DNA of 32,179 nt from an uncultured Roseburia sp. GTDB taxonomy: Bacteria; Bacillota; Clostridia; Lachnospirales; Lachnospiraceae. Position 1 is the first letter of the stretch. Each line of letters starts with the position of its first letter. The notes below the pieces were generated by a model, which was not told the origin of the DNA, did no database searches, and worked only from the letters and a program-made list of their open reading frames with translations. Below, piece after piece: positions 21,764 to 28,209 of this stretch. The stretch is taken from the NCBI GenBank assembly GCA_947652855.1, contig CANTEO010000028.1, forward strand, positions 1 through 32,179, read 5' to 3'. Made by a program: the position numbers and the translations under genes.

Positions 21764-22840
21764 TTAATTCTTCTGCAAATTGTCAAAATACTGCTTGTTA
21801 TAAAGATATGCTTTCGAATAGGGCTTGCACAATCCAGCCCTTTCGTTGTACTCGCCCGCCCTTTTCCAATCTCCCATTTTGTCATAACAGACGCACAATT
21901 GCAAAAGCGGGATATAATCATAGCAATCCGGCAGAATAAACCCGCCAACGTTTTCTCTTTTCGGCGTATTCAGCGCAGCTTCATACCAATATATGGCGTT
22001 TTGGAAATGACCGCGCTCCAAAAAATAGTTTCCGATTTCACAGCACAATTCCGCCCTCGGCAAATCAAAGCTCATGCTGCGCAAAAGGGACAGCAGCGCC
22101 GGCTGCTCCTGCCCCATCCGAAGATAACACTCGGCACAGACAGAACACGCCTCTATCTTATTTTCAATCCACCCCTCCCTGGCATTCAAAAATTCTTCCA
22201 GCACAGAAACCGCCTCTTCGTACTGCTTGTGATAATACAGCTCCCGCCCATAGTAATACTGCTGCCGCGCCTCCAAGCGCTTTCCCTCCGCGAGCATCCT
22301 CTGATAGATTCTTAAATTTCGATCCGGATCCCCGGCATTCTTTTTTTTGTGAGAAACCGCAAGATCAGAATACACCACCCTGCCGCTTGGAGGGATCACT
22401 TCATGGACTTCCCCAACCCAACGGTACCGCCCATCATTTTTAATCCACCTTTCCCTATAATAAGAGAAGGATGGCCGCCCGGCCTCGTCAAAAGATGTAT
22501 GGTATTTCATCATCACGATATCTGTATCCAAAGACAGCGACTGCTTTAACTGTAAAAAAGGCTCCTTTTGCGTCTCCTCCAACACATCGTCGGCGTCCAT
22601 CCACATACAATAGTCCATAGACGCCTTGGAAAAGGAAGTATTTCTGGCATCTGAAAAATCTTCCTTCCACAGATACGAATAAATCTTCGTCGTATACCCG
22701 GACGCTATTTCCACCGTCCGATCCGTCGAGCCAGTATCTACAATAATAATTTCGTCTACCAGCTCCGCTATGCTGTCAAGGCAGCGCCCAATATGCTCTT
22801 CCTCATTTTTGACAATCATGCAAAGGCTAATTGTCGGCAT
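21764..22840 (-). CDS. GT2 glycosyltransferase with TPR-like C-terminal domain
   Basis: A 358-residue cytoplasmic glycosyltransferase of family 2, GT-A fold. MPTISLCMIVKNEEEHIGRC and IIVDTGSTDRT form the nucleotide-binding start, and WMDADDVL supplies the metal-binding DxD. HEVIPPSGRVVYSDLAVSHKKK closes the catalytic domain near residue 185. Residues about 190-350 are helical repeats of TPR type (YYGRELYYHKQYEEAVSVLEEFL; IYWYEAALNTPKRENVGG). This architecture is common in Firmicutes enzymes that glycosylate peptides or proteins. It starts 22 bases after the stop of the Cys-rich collagen-like gene with GGGGGAGG, and precedes the Thr-rich BclB-type gene, so adding sugar to collagen Thr residues is the natural inference. 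The donor sugar is unknown. Confidence 0.88.
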   Translation of the reverse strand: MPTISLCMIVKNEEEHIGRCLDSIAELVDEIIIVDTGSTDRTVEIASGYTTKIYSYLWKEDFSDARNTSFSKASMDYCMWMDADDVLEETQKEPFLQLKQSLSLDTDIVMMKYHTSFDEAGRPSFSYYRERWIKNDGRYRWVGEVHEVIPPSGRVVYSDLAVSHKKKNAGDPDRNLRIYQRMLAEGKRLEARQQYYYGRELYYHKQYEEAVSVLEEFLNAREGWIENKIEACSVCAECYLRMGQEQPALLSLLRSMSFDLPRAELCCEIGNYFLERGHFQNAIYWYEAALNTPKRENVGGFILPDCYDYIPLLQLCVCYDKMGDWKRAGEYNERAGLCKPYSKAYLYNKQYFDNLQKN

Positions 22841-22864
22841 ACGTCCACCTCCCCCTTCTTTGAC

Positions 22865-24073
22865 TTATTGCCTGCAAAGCTTTACTATGCTCAAGCTCAT
22901 GTTGATTTCAGATGCGCATTCGGATGAGCGCCATGCAAAGGACAGCATGGACGCGCAAAGTATTTCCATAATAAAATATCTTGACAAAACAAGCGTCTCC
23001 TTCCGCTTTGCCGCCTCCGCGTATGCGGCATACGCCATCTGCTCACAATCATTTAGCATGGGGGTTATCTGAATAAAGCCATGCTTTTTCATCACCGTAG
23101 AGACATCATAGTTAATCGCATAAAAACCGGGAGTCAGCGCCACGGAATCATAATTACAGAGCGTGATATTTTGAGTGGTATCCGGTATATTCATGAAAAG
23201 CGGAAGTCCAAGGCACTCCGACATGGCAATTTCCTGACTGAAAAATGATGCAAATACGCTGTTTTGCGGATAGCCTGGAGGTCCGGCCGGCCCACATGGC
23301 CCTGGCTCTCCTCTTGGCCCCTGCGGCCCCGTGGCTCCCTGCGGCCCTTGCGGCCCGGTAACCCCCTGCGGGCCAACGGCTCCACGCTCTCCGGGACATC
23401 CGCACGGCCCCGCCTCTCCTCTTGGCCCCTGCGGCCCTGGCTCCCCGCGCTCTCCGGGACACCCGCACGGCCCCGCCTCTCCTCTTGGCCCCTGCGGCCC
23501 GCACGGCCCGCGCTCTCCGGGACACCCACACGGCCCGCGCTCTCCTTTTGGCCCGCATGGCCCTGGCTCTCCTTTTGGCCCCTGCGGCCCGCGCGGCCCC
23601 GTCTCTCCCTTTGGCCCGCATGGCCCTGGCTCTCCCTTTGGCCCCTGCGGCCCGCACGGCCCCGTCTCTCCTTTTGGCCCGCATGGCCCCGTCTCTCCCT
23701 TTGGCCCGCATGGCCCTGGCTCTCCCTTTGGCCCCTGCGGCCCGCACGGCCCCGTCTCTCCTTTTGGCCCGCATGGCCCTGGCTCTCCTTTTGGCCCCTG
23801 CGGCCCCGTGGGCCCGCGCCCACAAGGACAGCAAGGCATATCCGGCATCCCTTCCGAACACGCCGGCTTCGGCTTACAGCAAGAGGCGTCTGCACATTCT
23901 CCCACCTCCGCGCCGTCATTGCCAGTTGACCCGGACAGCGAAGCAGCGTTTGCCCGAGAGTAAGCATCTGTGGAAGGTCGGGGCGCGCTTTGTCCATTTG
24001 ATCTGTAGGGAACCCTTCTTACGCCGAACAAATTCGGCGGACGAAACATCCAATTTGCATTCGAGTTATTCAT
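22865..24073 (-). CDS. Cys-rich collagen-like (BclA-type) surface protein
   Basis: A 402-residue protein. Residues 1-86 are low-complexity and carry seven cysteines in the last 27 (CADASCCKPKPAC, CCPC). Residues 87-269 are about 61 uninterrupted Gly-X-Y triplets with period-like blocks GPCGPKGETGPCGPQGPKGE; 12 GPC and 3 GCP triplets put 15 cysteines inside the helix. The C-terminal 130 residues (LTPGFYAINYDVSTV, HGFIQITPMLN) look like the C1q/TNF-like jelly-roll that trimerises BclA. ATG 24073 is chosen for its GAGGTGG five bases upstream; an in-frame GTG lies nine bases earlier. It heads a two-gene unit with the glycosyltransferase. Exosporium or spore-coat location is inferred from the family and from the CATA-type promoter candidate. 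Confidence 0.87.
   Translation of the reverse strand: MNNSNANWMFRPPNLFGVRRVPYRSNGQSAPRPSTDAYSRANAASLSGSTGNDGAEVGECADASCCKPKPACSEGMPDMPCCPCGRGPTGPQGPKGEPGPCGPKGETGPCGPQGPKGEPGPCGPKGETGPCGPKGETGPCGPQGPKGEPGPCGPKGETGPRGPQGPKGEPGPCGPKGERGPCGCPGERGPCGPQGPRGEAGPCGCPGERGEPGPQGPRGEAGPCGCPGERGAVGPQGVTGPQGPQGATGPQGPRGEPGPCGPAGPPGYPQNSVFASFFSQEIAMSECLGLPLFMNIPDTTQNITLCNYDSVALTPGFYAINYDVSTVMKKHGFIQITPMLNDCEQMAYAAYAEAAKRKETLVLSRYFIMEILCASMLSFAWRSSECASEINMSLSIVKLCRQ
23268..23815. repeat. Tandem collagen-coding repeat with Cys triplets
   Basis: Blocks of 27 and 36 bases recur, such as the plus-strand unit running CCGCATGGCCCTGGCTCTCC followed by TTTTGGCCCCTGCGG, and code GPCGPKGE(T/P) on the minus strand. 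Several copies are identical over more than 60 bases (for example around 23620-23670 and 23710-23755), so slippage or recombination is likely and short-read assemblies may collapse it. Confidence 0.8.
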
Positions 24074-24140
24074 AAAAACCACCTCATCTCTATCTGATAC
24101 TCAACAAAAACGCCACATGGCAGTTTGGGATGCCCGATAC

Positions 24141-24169
24141 TAAATGATATGCACAAAACACAATTTCGT
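24141..24169 (-). promoter_or_regulatory. Candidate sporulation-sigma promoter of the Cys-rich collagen-like gene
   Basis: On the minus strand AC (24169-24168), a 16-base spacer and CATATCATT (24151-24143) approach the SigK pattern AC-N16/17-CATAnnnTA with one mismatch. The -10 sits in the same 10-mer TTGTGCATAT (24156-24147) found before the BclB-type gene. The start codon is about 65 bases downstream of the implied transcript start. Confidence 0.4.
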
Positions 24170-24261
24170 TTTTCCGGGCTTCATGCACAATTTAAAAAAC
24201 GGCTAAGCCCAAACGCCCTCCTGCATTTTTGTGTATTTTACAAAAAATACTGAACTTAGGA

Positions 24262-24289
24262 TTGAGAAATTTCCAAAAAGTACTATAAT
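24262..24289 (+). promoter_or_regulatory. Promoter of nagB-nagA
   Basis: TTGAGA at 24262-24267 and TATAAT at 24284-24289 with a 16-base spacer; the nagB ATG lies 33 bases after the -10. I see no clear cre site or NagR/GntR-type dyad beside it. Confidence 0.65.
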
Positions 24290-24322
24290 AGAATTATCAT
24301 ATTTTAAACAAGGAGGATTCTT

Positions 24323-25075
24323 ATGCAACTGATTCAGGGAAAAGATTACGATGACATGAGCCGCAAAGCGGCGAATATTATTTCTGCGCAGGTGATCTTA
24401 AAGCCAAACTGCGTGCTTGGCCTGGCGACAGGCTCCACGCCGCTTGGGACATATGCAAATCTGATCGAATGGCACAAAAAAGGGGATTTGGACTTTTCCG
24501 GCGTCTCTTCCGTCAACCTGGACGAATACAGGGGGCTGCCGGCTGACAACGACCAAAGCTACCGCTATTTCATGAAGACAAACCTATTTGACAAAATCAA
24601 CATTGACCAAAGCAGGACGTATGTGCCAAACGGCATGGAGCCGGACAGCAAGAAAGCCTGCAGCGACCATGACAGCATCATCGAAAAATTGGGCGGCATC
24701 GACTTACAGCTTCTTGGGCTTGGCTTAAACGGCCATATCGGCTTTAACGAGCCGGCTTCGGAATTCCCGAAGGGAACGCACTGCGTGGATCTGACGAAAA
24801 GCACGATTGAGGCGAATTCCCGCTTCTTCGCCTCCATTGACGACGTTCCGACCCAGGCATACACCATGGGAATCCAGAACATCATGCTCGCAAAGAAAAT
24901 CCTGATTATCGCCAGCGGCGCAAACAAAGCGGAGATCATCGCAAAGGCATTCTTAGGGCCTGTGACCCCGGAAGTCCCGGCCTCTATCCTTCAGATGCAT
25001 CCGGACGTAACGCTTGTGGCTGACGAAGCCGCGCTGTCTGCATACTTAAAACAGAAAAGCGAAATGGAGGGCTAA
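24323..25075 (+). CDS. nagB: Glucosamine-6-phosphate deaminase
   Basis: A 250-residue cytoplasmic enzyme, the usual short Firmicutes length. It converts glucosamine-6-phosphate to fructose-6-phosphate and ammonia, the last step of amino-sugar breakdown. Motifs are all present: phosphate loop GLATGSTPLGTY at 33-44, the catalytic base Asp67 in VNLDEYRGL, and the ring-opening His140 with Glu145 in GLGLNGHIGFNEP. AAGGAGG lies before the ATG. The nagA gene starts two bases after its stop, so both are made together and turn N-acetylglucosamine-6-phosphate into fructose-6-phosphate. A transport gene for the sugar is not in the window. Confidence 0.97.
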   Translation: MQLIQGKDYDDMSRKAANIISAQVILKPNCVLGLATGSTPLGTYANLIEWHKKGDLDFSGVSSVNLDEYRGLPADNDQSYRYFMKTNLFDKINIDQSRTYVPNGMEPDSKKACSDHDSIIEKLGGIDLQLLGLGLNGHIGFNEPASEFPKGTHCVDLTKSTIEANSRFFASIDDVPTQAYTMGIQNIMLAKKILIIASGANKAEIIAKAFLGPVTPEVPASILQMHPDVTLVADEAALSAYLKQKSEMEG

Positions 25076-25077
25076 GC

Positions 25078-26208
25078 ATGGTCATCAAAAACGCCCTCGT
25101 ATTTACAGAAGACTGCAAATTTGCAGAAAAAGACGTGTATATTGAAGGGGAGCGCATTGCGGACACCGCGTCCGACGCAGAGACGGTTGACGGCAGCGGC
25201 TGCTATTTGATTCCCGGCCTGATGGACATTCATTTCCATGGCTGCGTTGGGCATGACTTCTGCGACGCGACGCCGGAAGCGATTGGGGCCATTGCGGAAT
25301 ACGAGCTGAAAAGCGGCGTCACCTCCATCTGCCCGGCATCCATGACGCTGTCTGAGGACGAGCTGGTGAAAGTCTGCGAGAACGCGAAGAATTACCGGGA
25401 TTCCTGGAAGCCAGGGACGTCCGCGAGGATCTGCGGCATCAACCTGGAAGGGCCGTTTATCGCCATGAACAAAAAAGGCGCGCAGAACCCAAAATATGTC
25501 ACGCCGCCAAACGCAGGGATGTTCCAACACTTGATTGACGCGGCGGACGGGCTTGTGAAGCTGACGACACTTGCGCCGGAGACGGAAGGCGCCATGGACT
25601 TTATCCGGCAGTTTTCCGACAAAGTGCGGATCTCCCTTGGGCATACGGACTGTGACTATGACACCGCAAGAGAGGCATTCCTGACGGGCGCAAGCCATAT
25701 CACGCACCTGTTCAACGCAATGCCGCCGTTCACGCACAGAAAGCCCGCCTTAATCGGGGCCGGCTTTGACACAAAAAAAGTGACGCCGGAAATCATTTGC
25801 GACGGCATCCACATCGACCCCTCTTCCGTTCGGACCGCATTCGCCATCTTTGGGGACGAGCGCCTGATCTTAATCAGCGACAGCATGATGGCGACCGGAA
25901 TGCCAAACGGCGACTATTCGCTTGGCGGCCTGGCCGTGACGATGAAGGACCGCCTGGCGACGTTAGAGGACGGGACGATCGCCGGATCTGCCACGAACCT
26001 TTTAGACTGCATGAGGATCGCCGTTCAAAAAATGGAAATCCCGCTGGAGAGCGCAGTCAAATGCGCGACCATCAACCCGGCGAAGGCCATTGGGGAGGAT
26101 CAGGAATACGGCAGCATAAAAGCCGGAAAATATGCAGATATGCTGCTGCTCTCCAAAGACAGCCTCGCATTAAAGAAGGTCATCTCTCATGGCGTTATCG
26201 TCGCATAG
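25078..26208 (+). CDS. nagA: N-acetylglucosamine-6-phosphate deacetylase
   Basis: A 376-residue amidohydrolase-fold enzyme that removes acetate from N-acetylglucosamine-6-phosphate. Metal and substrate residues are visible: His52-x-His54 in MDIHFHGCVGHD, Glu124 in NLEGPF, His189 in SLGHTDC, His210 in THLFNAMPP and the catalytic Asp268 in LISDSM. The C-terminal strand (NPAKAIGEDQEYGSIKAGKY, ADMLLL) is typical. It follows nagB by two bases, so it relies on the same promoter at 24262-24289; its AUG has no strong site of its own beyond GGAGGG in the end of nagB. A hairpin terminator follows at 26233. The product feeds directly into NagB. Confidence 0.97.
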   Translation: MVIKNALVFTEDCKFAEKDVYIEGERIADTASDAETVDGSGCYLIPGLMDIHFHGCVGHDFCDATPEAIGAIAEYELKSGVTSICPASMTLSEDELVKVCENAKNYRDSWKPGTSARICGINLEGPFIAMNKKGAQNPKYVTPPNAGMFQHLIDAADGLVKLTTLAPETEGAMDFIRQFSDKVRISLGHTDCDYDTAREAFLTGASHITHLFNAMPPFTHRKPALIGAGFDTKKVTPEIICDGIHIDPSSVRTAFAIFGDERLILISDSMMATGMPNGDYSLGGLAVTMKDRLATLEDGTIAGSATNLLDCMRIAVQKMEIPLESAVKCATINPAKAIGEDQEYGSIKAGKYADMLLLSKDSLALKKVISHGVIVA

Positions 26209-26232
26209 GACATCCTGACCTTAAATTCATTT

Positions 26233-26273
26233 GGAAACGCTGTAGGAACTTTACTGTTCCGCAGCGTTTTCTT
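26233..26273 (+). terminator. Terminator after nagA
   Basis: GAAACGCTG-ta-GGAAC pairs with GTTCC-g-CAGCGTTTTC around TTTACT, followed by a T-rich tract. It separates nagBA from the redox operon. Confidence 0.75.
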
Positions 26274-26304
26274 TCATTTACATCAAGCGCCAAACACAAT
26301 CCGA

Positions 26305-26344
26305 TTGAGAACAGTTCCTTTTTCTCTCAATTATATGCTATAAT
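26305..26344 (+). promoter_or_regulatory. Possible promoter of the redox operon with a small dyad
   Basis: A perfect TATAAT at 26339-26344 lies 32 bases before the ATG at 26377; its -35 match (TTCCTT near 26315) is poor. Just upstream TTGAGA (26305-26310) and TCTCAA (26325-26330) form an inverted repeat that could bind an activator or repressor. A poor -35 beside a dyad is compatible with activator dependence, which is inference. Confidence 0.35.
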
Positions 26345-26376
26345 AATTCCATTCTATGAAAAGGAGAACACGATCT

Positions 26377-27015
26377 ATGAAAAAAAGAACATGGAACATT
26401 GGCTCCGCCTTTCTGGCAAGTCTGTTAGGATTGACCCTGTTAAGCGGCTGCGCCGCAAATGAAAAACCAGCTGCGCCCGACGCTTCCACAGAAAGCTCCG
26501 AAAGCGCCCCTGGCATGGCAGACAATTCCGACAATCCTTCCGGCCTTTCAGCAGCAAGCCAGAGCCTTGGCGAATTCTCGTTGGAAGATATTGAAGGAAC
26601 TGCCTACACGCAAGACGTCTTCAAAGACTATAGCTTAACTATGATCAACATATTCACCACATGGTGCTCCCCCTGCATCAACGAAATTCCAGACTTAGAG
26701 CAGCTCCGTCAGGACATGGCTGACAAAGGCGTGAATGTCTTAGGCATTGTGTTAGACGCAGCGGACGGCATGGGCGGCACAGACGAAACAGCCATTGAAA
26801 GCGCCAAGCTCCTGGCAGAAAAAACCGGAGCCGCCTACCCATTTTTGGTTCCAGACCAAAGCCTCCTAAACGGAAGGCTGACCGGCATTGACGCCGTGCC
26901 TGAGACCTTCTTCGTAGACCAAGAAGGGAACATTGTCGGCGAGACGTATTCCGGGAGCCATAGCTTAGAGGATTGGACGGCCATTGTGGAGTCCACCCTT
27001 GAGGGCCTCAAATGA
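26377..27015 (+). CDS. TlpA/ResA-like thioredoxin-fold lipoprotein
   Basis: A 212-residue exported lipoprotein. The start at 26377 is preferred because AAAAGGAG lies ten bases upstream, inside the alternative reading from 26356. The signal peptide ends in the lipobox LLSGC (Cys25). A Ser/Pro/Asp-rich spacer (26-65) leads to a thioredoxin fold of the AhpC-TSA/Redoxin type: FTTWCSPCINE with Cys97 and Cys100, then VLGIVLDAAD, and the cis-Pro loop AVPETFF. Such proteins reduce or oxidise extracytoplasmic disulfides. The next two genes (a CXXC membrane peptide and a membrane 4Fe-4S protein) overlap in series, so electrons for its dithiol most likely come through them instead of a CcdA/DsbD protein, none of which is seen here. 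Confidence 0.9.
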   Translation: MKKRTWNIGSAFLASLLGLTLLSGCAANEKPAAPDASTESSESAPGMADNSDNPSGLSAASQSLGEFSLEDIEGTAYTQDVFKDYSLTMINIFTTWCSPCINEIPDLEQLRQDMADKGVNVLGIVLDAADGMGGTDETAIESAKLLAEKTGAAYPFLVPDQSLLNGRLTGIDAVPETFFVDQEGNIVGETYSGSHSLEDWTAIVESTLEGLK

Positions 27016-27194
27016 GGCGCCGCAAAGCGGCTTCCCCCTCCTGCCCCCTCCGCGAGAAAGCAAGACGCTATGGCGGCTTCCTCCTGGCGGCTCTGGGCCT
27101 CCTTCTGATGGGCTTTGGGATTGACCGGGGAGAGCCAGGCATTGTCTTAGAAAAAGCAATTCATATCTGTATGGAGTGTATCGGAATTGGATAA
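27012..27194 (+). CDS. CD1871A-like CXXC-motif mini membrane protein
   Basis: A 60-residue protein with one membrane helix (GGFLLAALGLLLMGFGI) behind a basic N-terminus, followed by RGEPGIVLEKAIHICMECIGIG. The terminal ICMECIGIG holds a CXXC (Cys53, Cys56). I recall the family name 'CD1871A family CXXC motif-containing protein' for peptides of this size and ending in Clostridia. The start overlaps the thioredoxin gene stop (ATGA) and the stop lies inside the next gene, so it is a true gene despite its size. By charge, the N-terminus is cytoplasmic and the CXXC is outside, well placed to relay electrons between the 4Fe-4S protein and the thioredoxin lipoprotein (inference). Confidence 0.85.
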   Translation: MRRRKAASPSCPLREKARRYGGFLLAALGLLLMGFGIDRGEPGIVLEKAIHICMECIGIG

Positions 27195-28026
27195 GAAAAC
27201 AACAAAACAAGAATGGAGGCGCCACAAAATCCAGGCTCTTTGGGCGCTCCTTACCAACAGCTACCTTGTAGGGTTCCTTCAGGGAAAGCTCTACAAAGGA
27301 TCCTTAAAAAATCTCTGCCTGCCTGGATTAAACTGCTATTCCTGCCCGGGCGCCATAGGCGCCTGCCCGATTGGCGCAATGCAGGCCGTCATAGGGAGCT
27401 GGAATTTCAAATTTGCGTTCTACGTGGCAGGATTCCTCATGTTCCTCGGCGCATTGACCGGAAGGCTTGTCTGCGGGTTCCTCTGCCCCTTTGGGCTGAT
27501 TCAGGAGCTGCTGCACAAAATCCCGTTCCCCAAAAAAATAGGCACATTCAAAGGAGACCTGCTGCTTCGCAAGCTAAAGTACGTCATCTTAGCCGTCTTT
27601 GTCCTATTGCTGCCCCTGTTTTTGGTGGACGTATTGGGGCAGGGCGCGCCGTACTTCTGCAAGCTGATCTGCCCCGCCGGCACTTTGGAGGGCGGAATCC
27701 CCATGGTTTTGCTCAACAAATCCATGCGCAGCGCAGTCGGATGGCTCTATGCATGGAAAAATACGCTGCTGATCCTCACTGTCGCGCTGTCCATCTTAAT
27801 CTACCGGCCCTTCTGCAAATACATCTGCCCCTTAGGGGCAATCTATTCCGTGTTTAACCCGATCTCTGTATTCCGCTATCGGTTGGACAAGGAAAAATGC
27901 ACAGGCTGCGGCGCCTGCAAGACAGCCTGCAAAATGCAGATTGATCCGGTGAAGCAGATCAACTGCCTGGAATGCATTCATTGCGGGGCCTGCAAGGCAG
28001 CCTGCCCGGGGAAGGCAATCCATTAG
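27187..28026 (+). CDS. NapH/CcoG-like membrane 4Fe-4S ferredoxin-type protein
   Basis: A 279-residue polytopic protein. Cys pairs flank the membrane helices: NCYSCPGAIGACPIGA near the N-terminus, CGFLCPFGL, FCKLICPAG and FCKYICPLGA, a pattern typical of the NapH/NosR/YccM group. The C-terminus has two classical 4Fe-4S binding motifs, CTGCGACKTACKMQ and CIHCGACKAACPG. It probably moves electrons across the membrane from a cytoplasmic donor. No ATG is available near the start; I accept TTG 27187, which has GGAG ten bases upstream and overlaps the CXXC peptide gene by eight bases. With the two genes before it this makes a compact redox relay. A strong terminator lies at 28092. Confidence 0.88.
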   Translation: MDKKTTKQEWRRHKIQALWALLTNSYLVGFLQGKLYKGSLKNLCLPGLNCYSCPGAIGACPIGAMQAVIGSWNFKFAFYVAGFLMFLGALTGRLVCGFLCPFGLIQELLHKIPFPKKIGTFKGDLLLRKLKYVILAVFVLLLPLFLVDVLGQGAPYFCKLICPAGTLEGGIPMVLLNKSMRSAVGWLYAWKNTLLILTVALSILIYRPFCKYICPLGAIYSVFNPISVFRYRLDKEKCTGCGACKTACKMQIDPVKQINCLECIHCGACKAACPGKAIH

Positions 28027-28091
28027 CGCATTTGGCTTACATATCGCTTCCAATGCCATGCCTACCCGAAACTGCAAAACAAGAAACAAAG

Positions 28092-28142
28092 AAGCCTGCC
28101 TGCGGCCCTGACGGAAAATCAGGGCCGCAGGCAGGCTTTTCG
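28092..28142. terminator. Very strong terminator between convergent operons
   Basis: AGCCTGCCTGCGGCCCTGA and its perfect 19-base inverse flank a 7-base loop, followed by TTTT on the plus strand. On the minus strand the flank is T-rich but interrupted. It ends the redox operon and may back up purL. Confidence 0.85.
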
Positions 28143-28173
28143 CTTTCTTTCGAAAATATCTGCTGACTTAGCC

Positions 28174-28201
28174 GCGCTTTGGCGGGTGGCCGCCAAAGCG
28201 C
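28174..28201 (-). terminator. Hairpin directly after purL
   Basis: GCGCTTTGGCGG (28174-28185) and its perfect 12-base inverse (28190-28201) enclose four bases, eight bases past the purL stop. No T-run follows on the minus strand, so it may act as a 3'-end stabiliser or Rho-independent terminator only together with the hairpin at 28092-28142. Confidence 0.55.
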
Positions 28202-28209
28202 ATTCTATT

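Noticed and set aside
21628..21948. Minus-strand frame of 106 codons after the GT2 gene
   Set aside because: Most of it is out of frame within the GT2 gene; its tail covers the hairpin-rich block and is better explained as a repeat or RNA element.
21671..22315. Plus-strand frame of 214 codons opposite the GT2 gene
   Set aside because: Antisense to a gene with clear DxD and GT-A motifs; no family match and no ribosome binding site.
23264..24075. Several long open frames on both strands over the Cys-rich collagen gene
   Set aside because: They are periodicity artefacts of the GPC/GPK repeat; only the minus-strand frame 22865-24073 has a coherent N-terminus, C-terminal domain and ribosome binding site.
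27012..27194. RiPP precursor or toxin peptide
   Set aside because: The 60-residue product has a TM helix and a terminal CXXC like the CD1871A family, and is locked in overlap between two redox genes; no modification enzyme is nearby.
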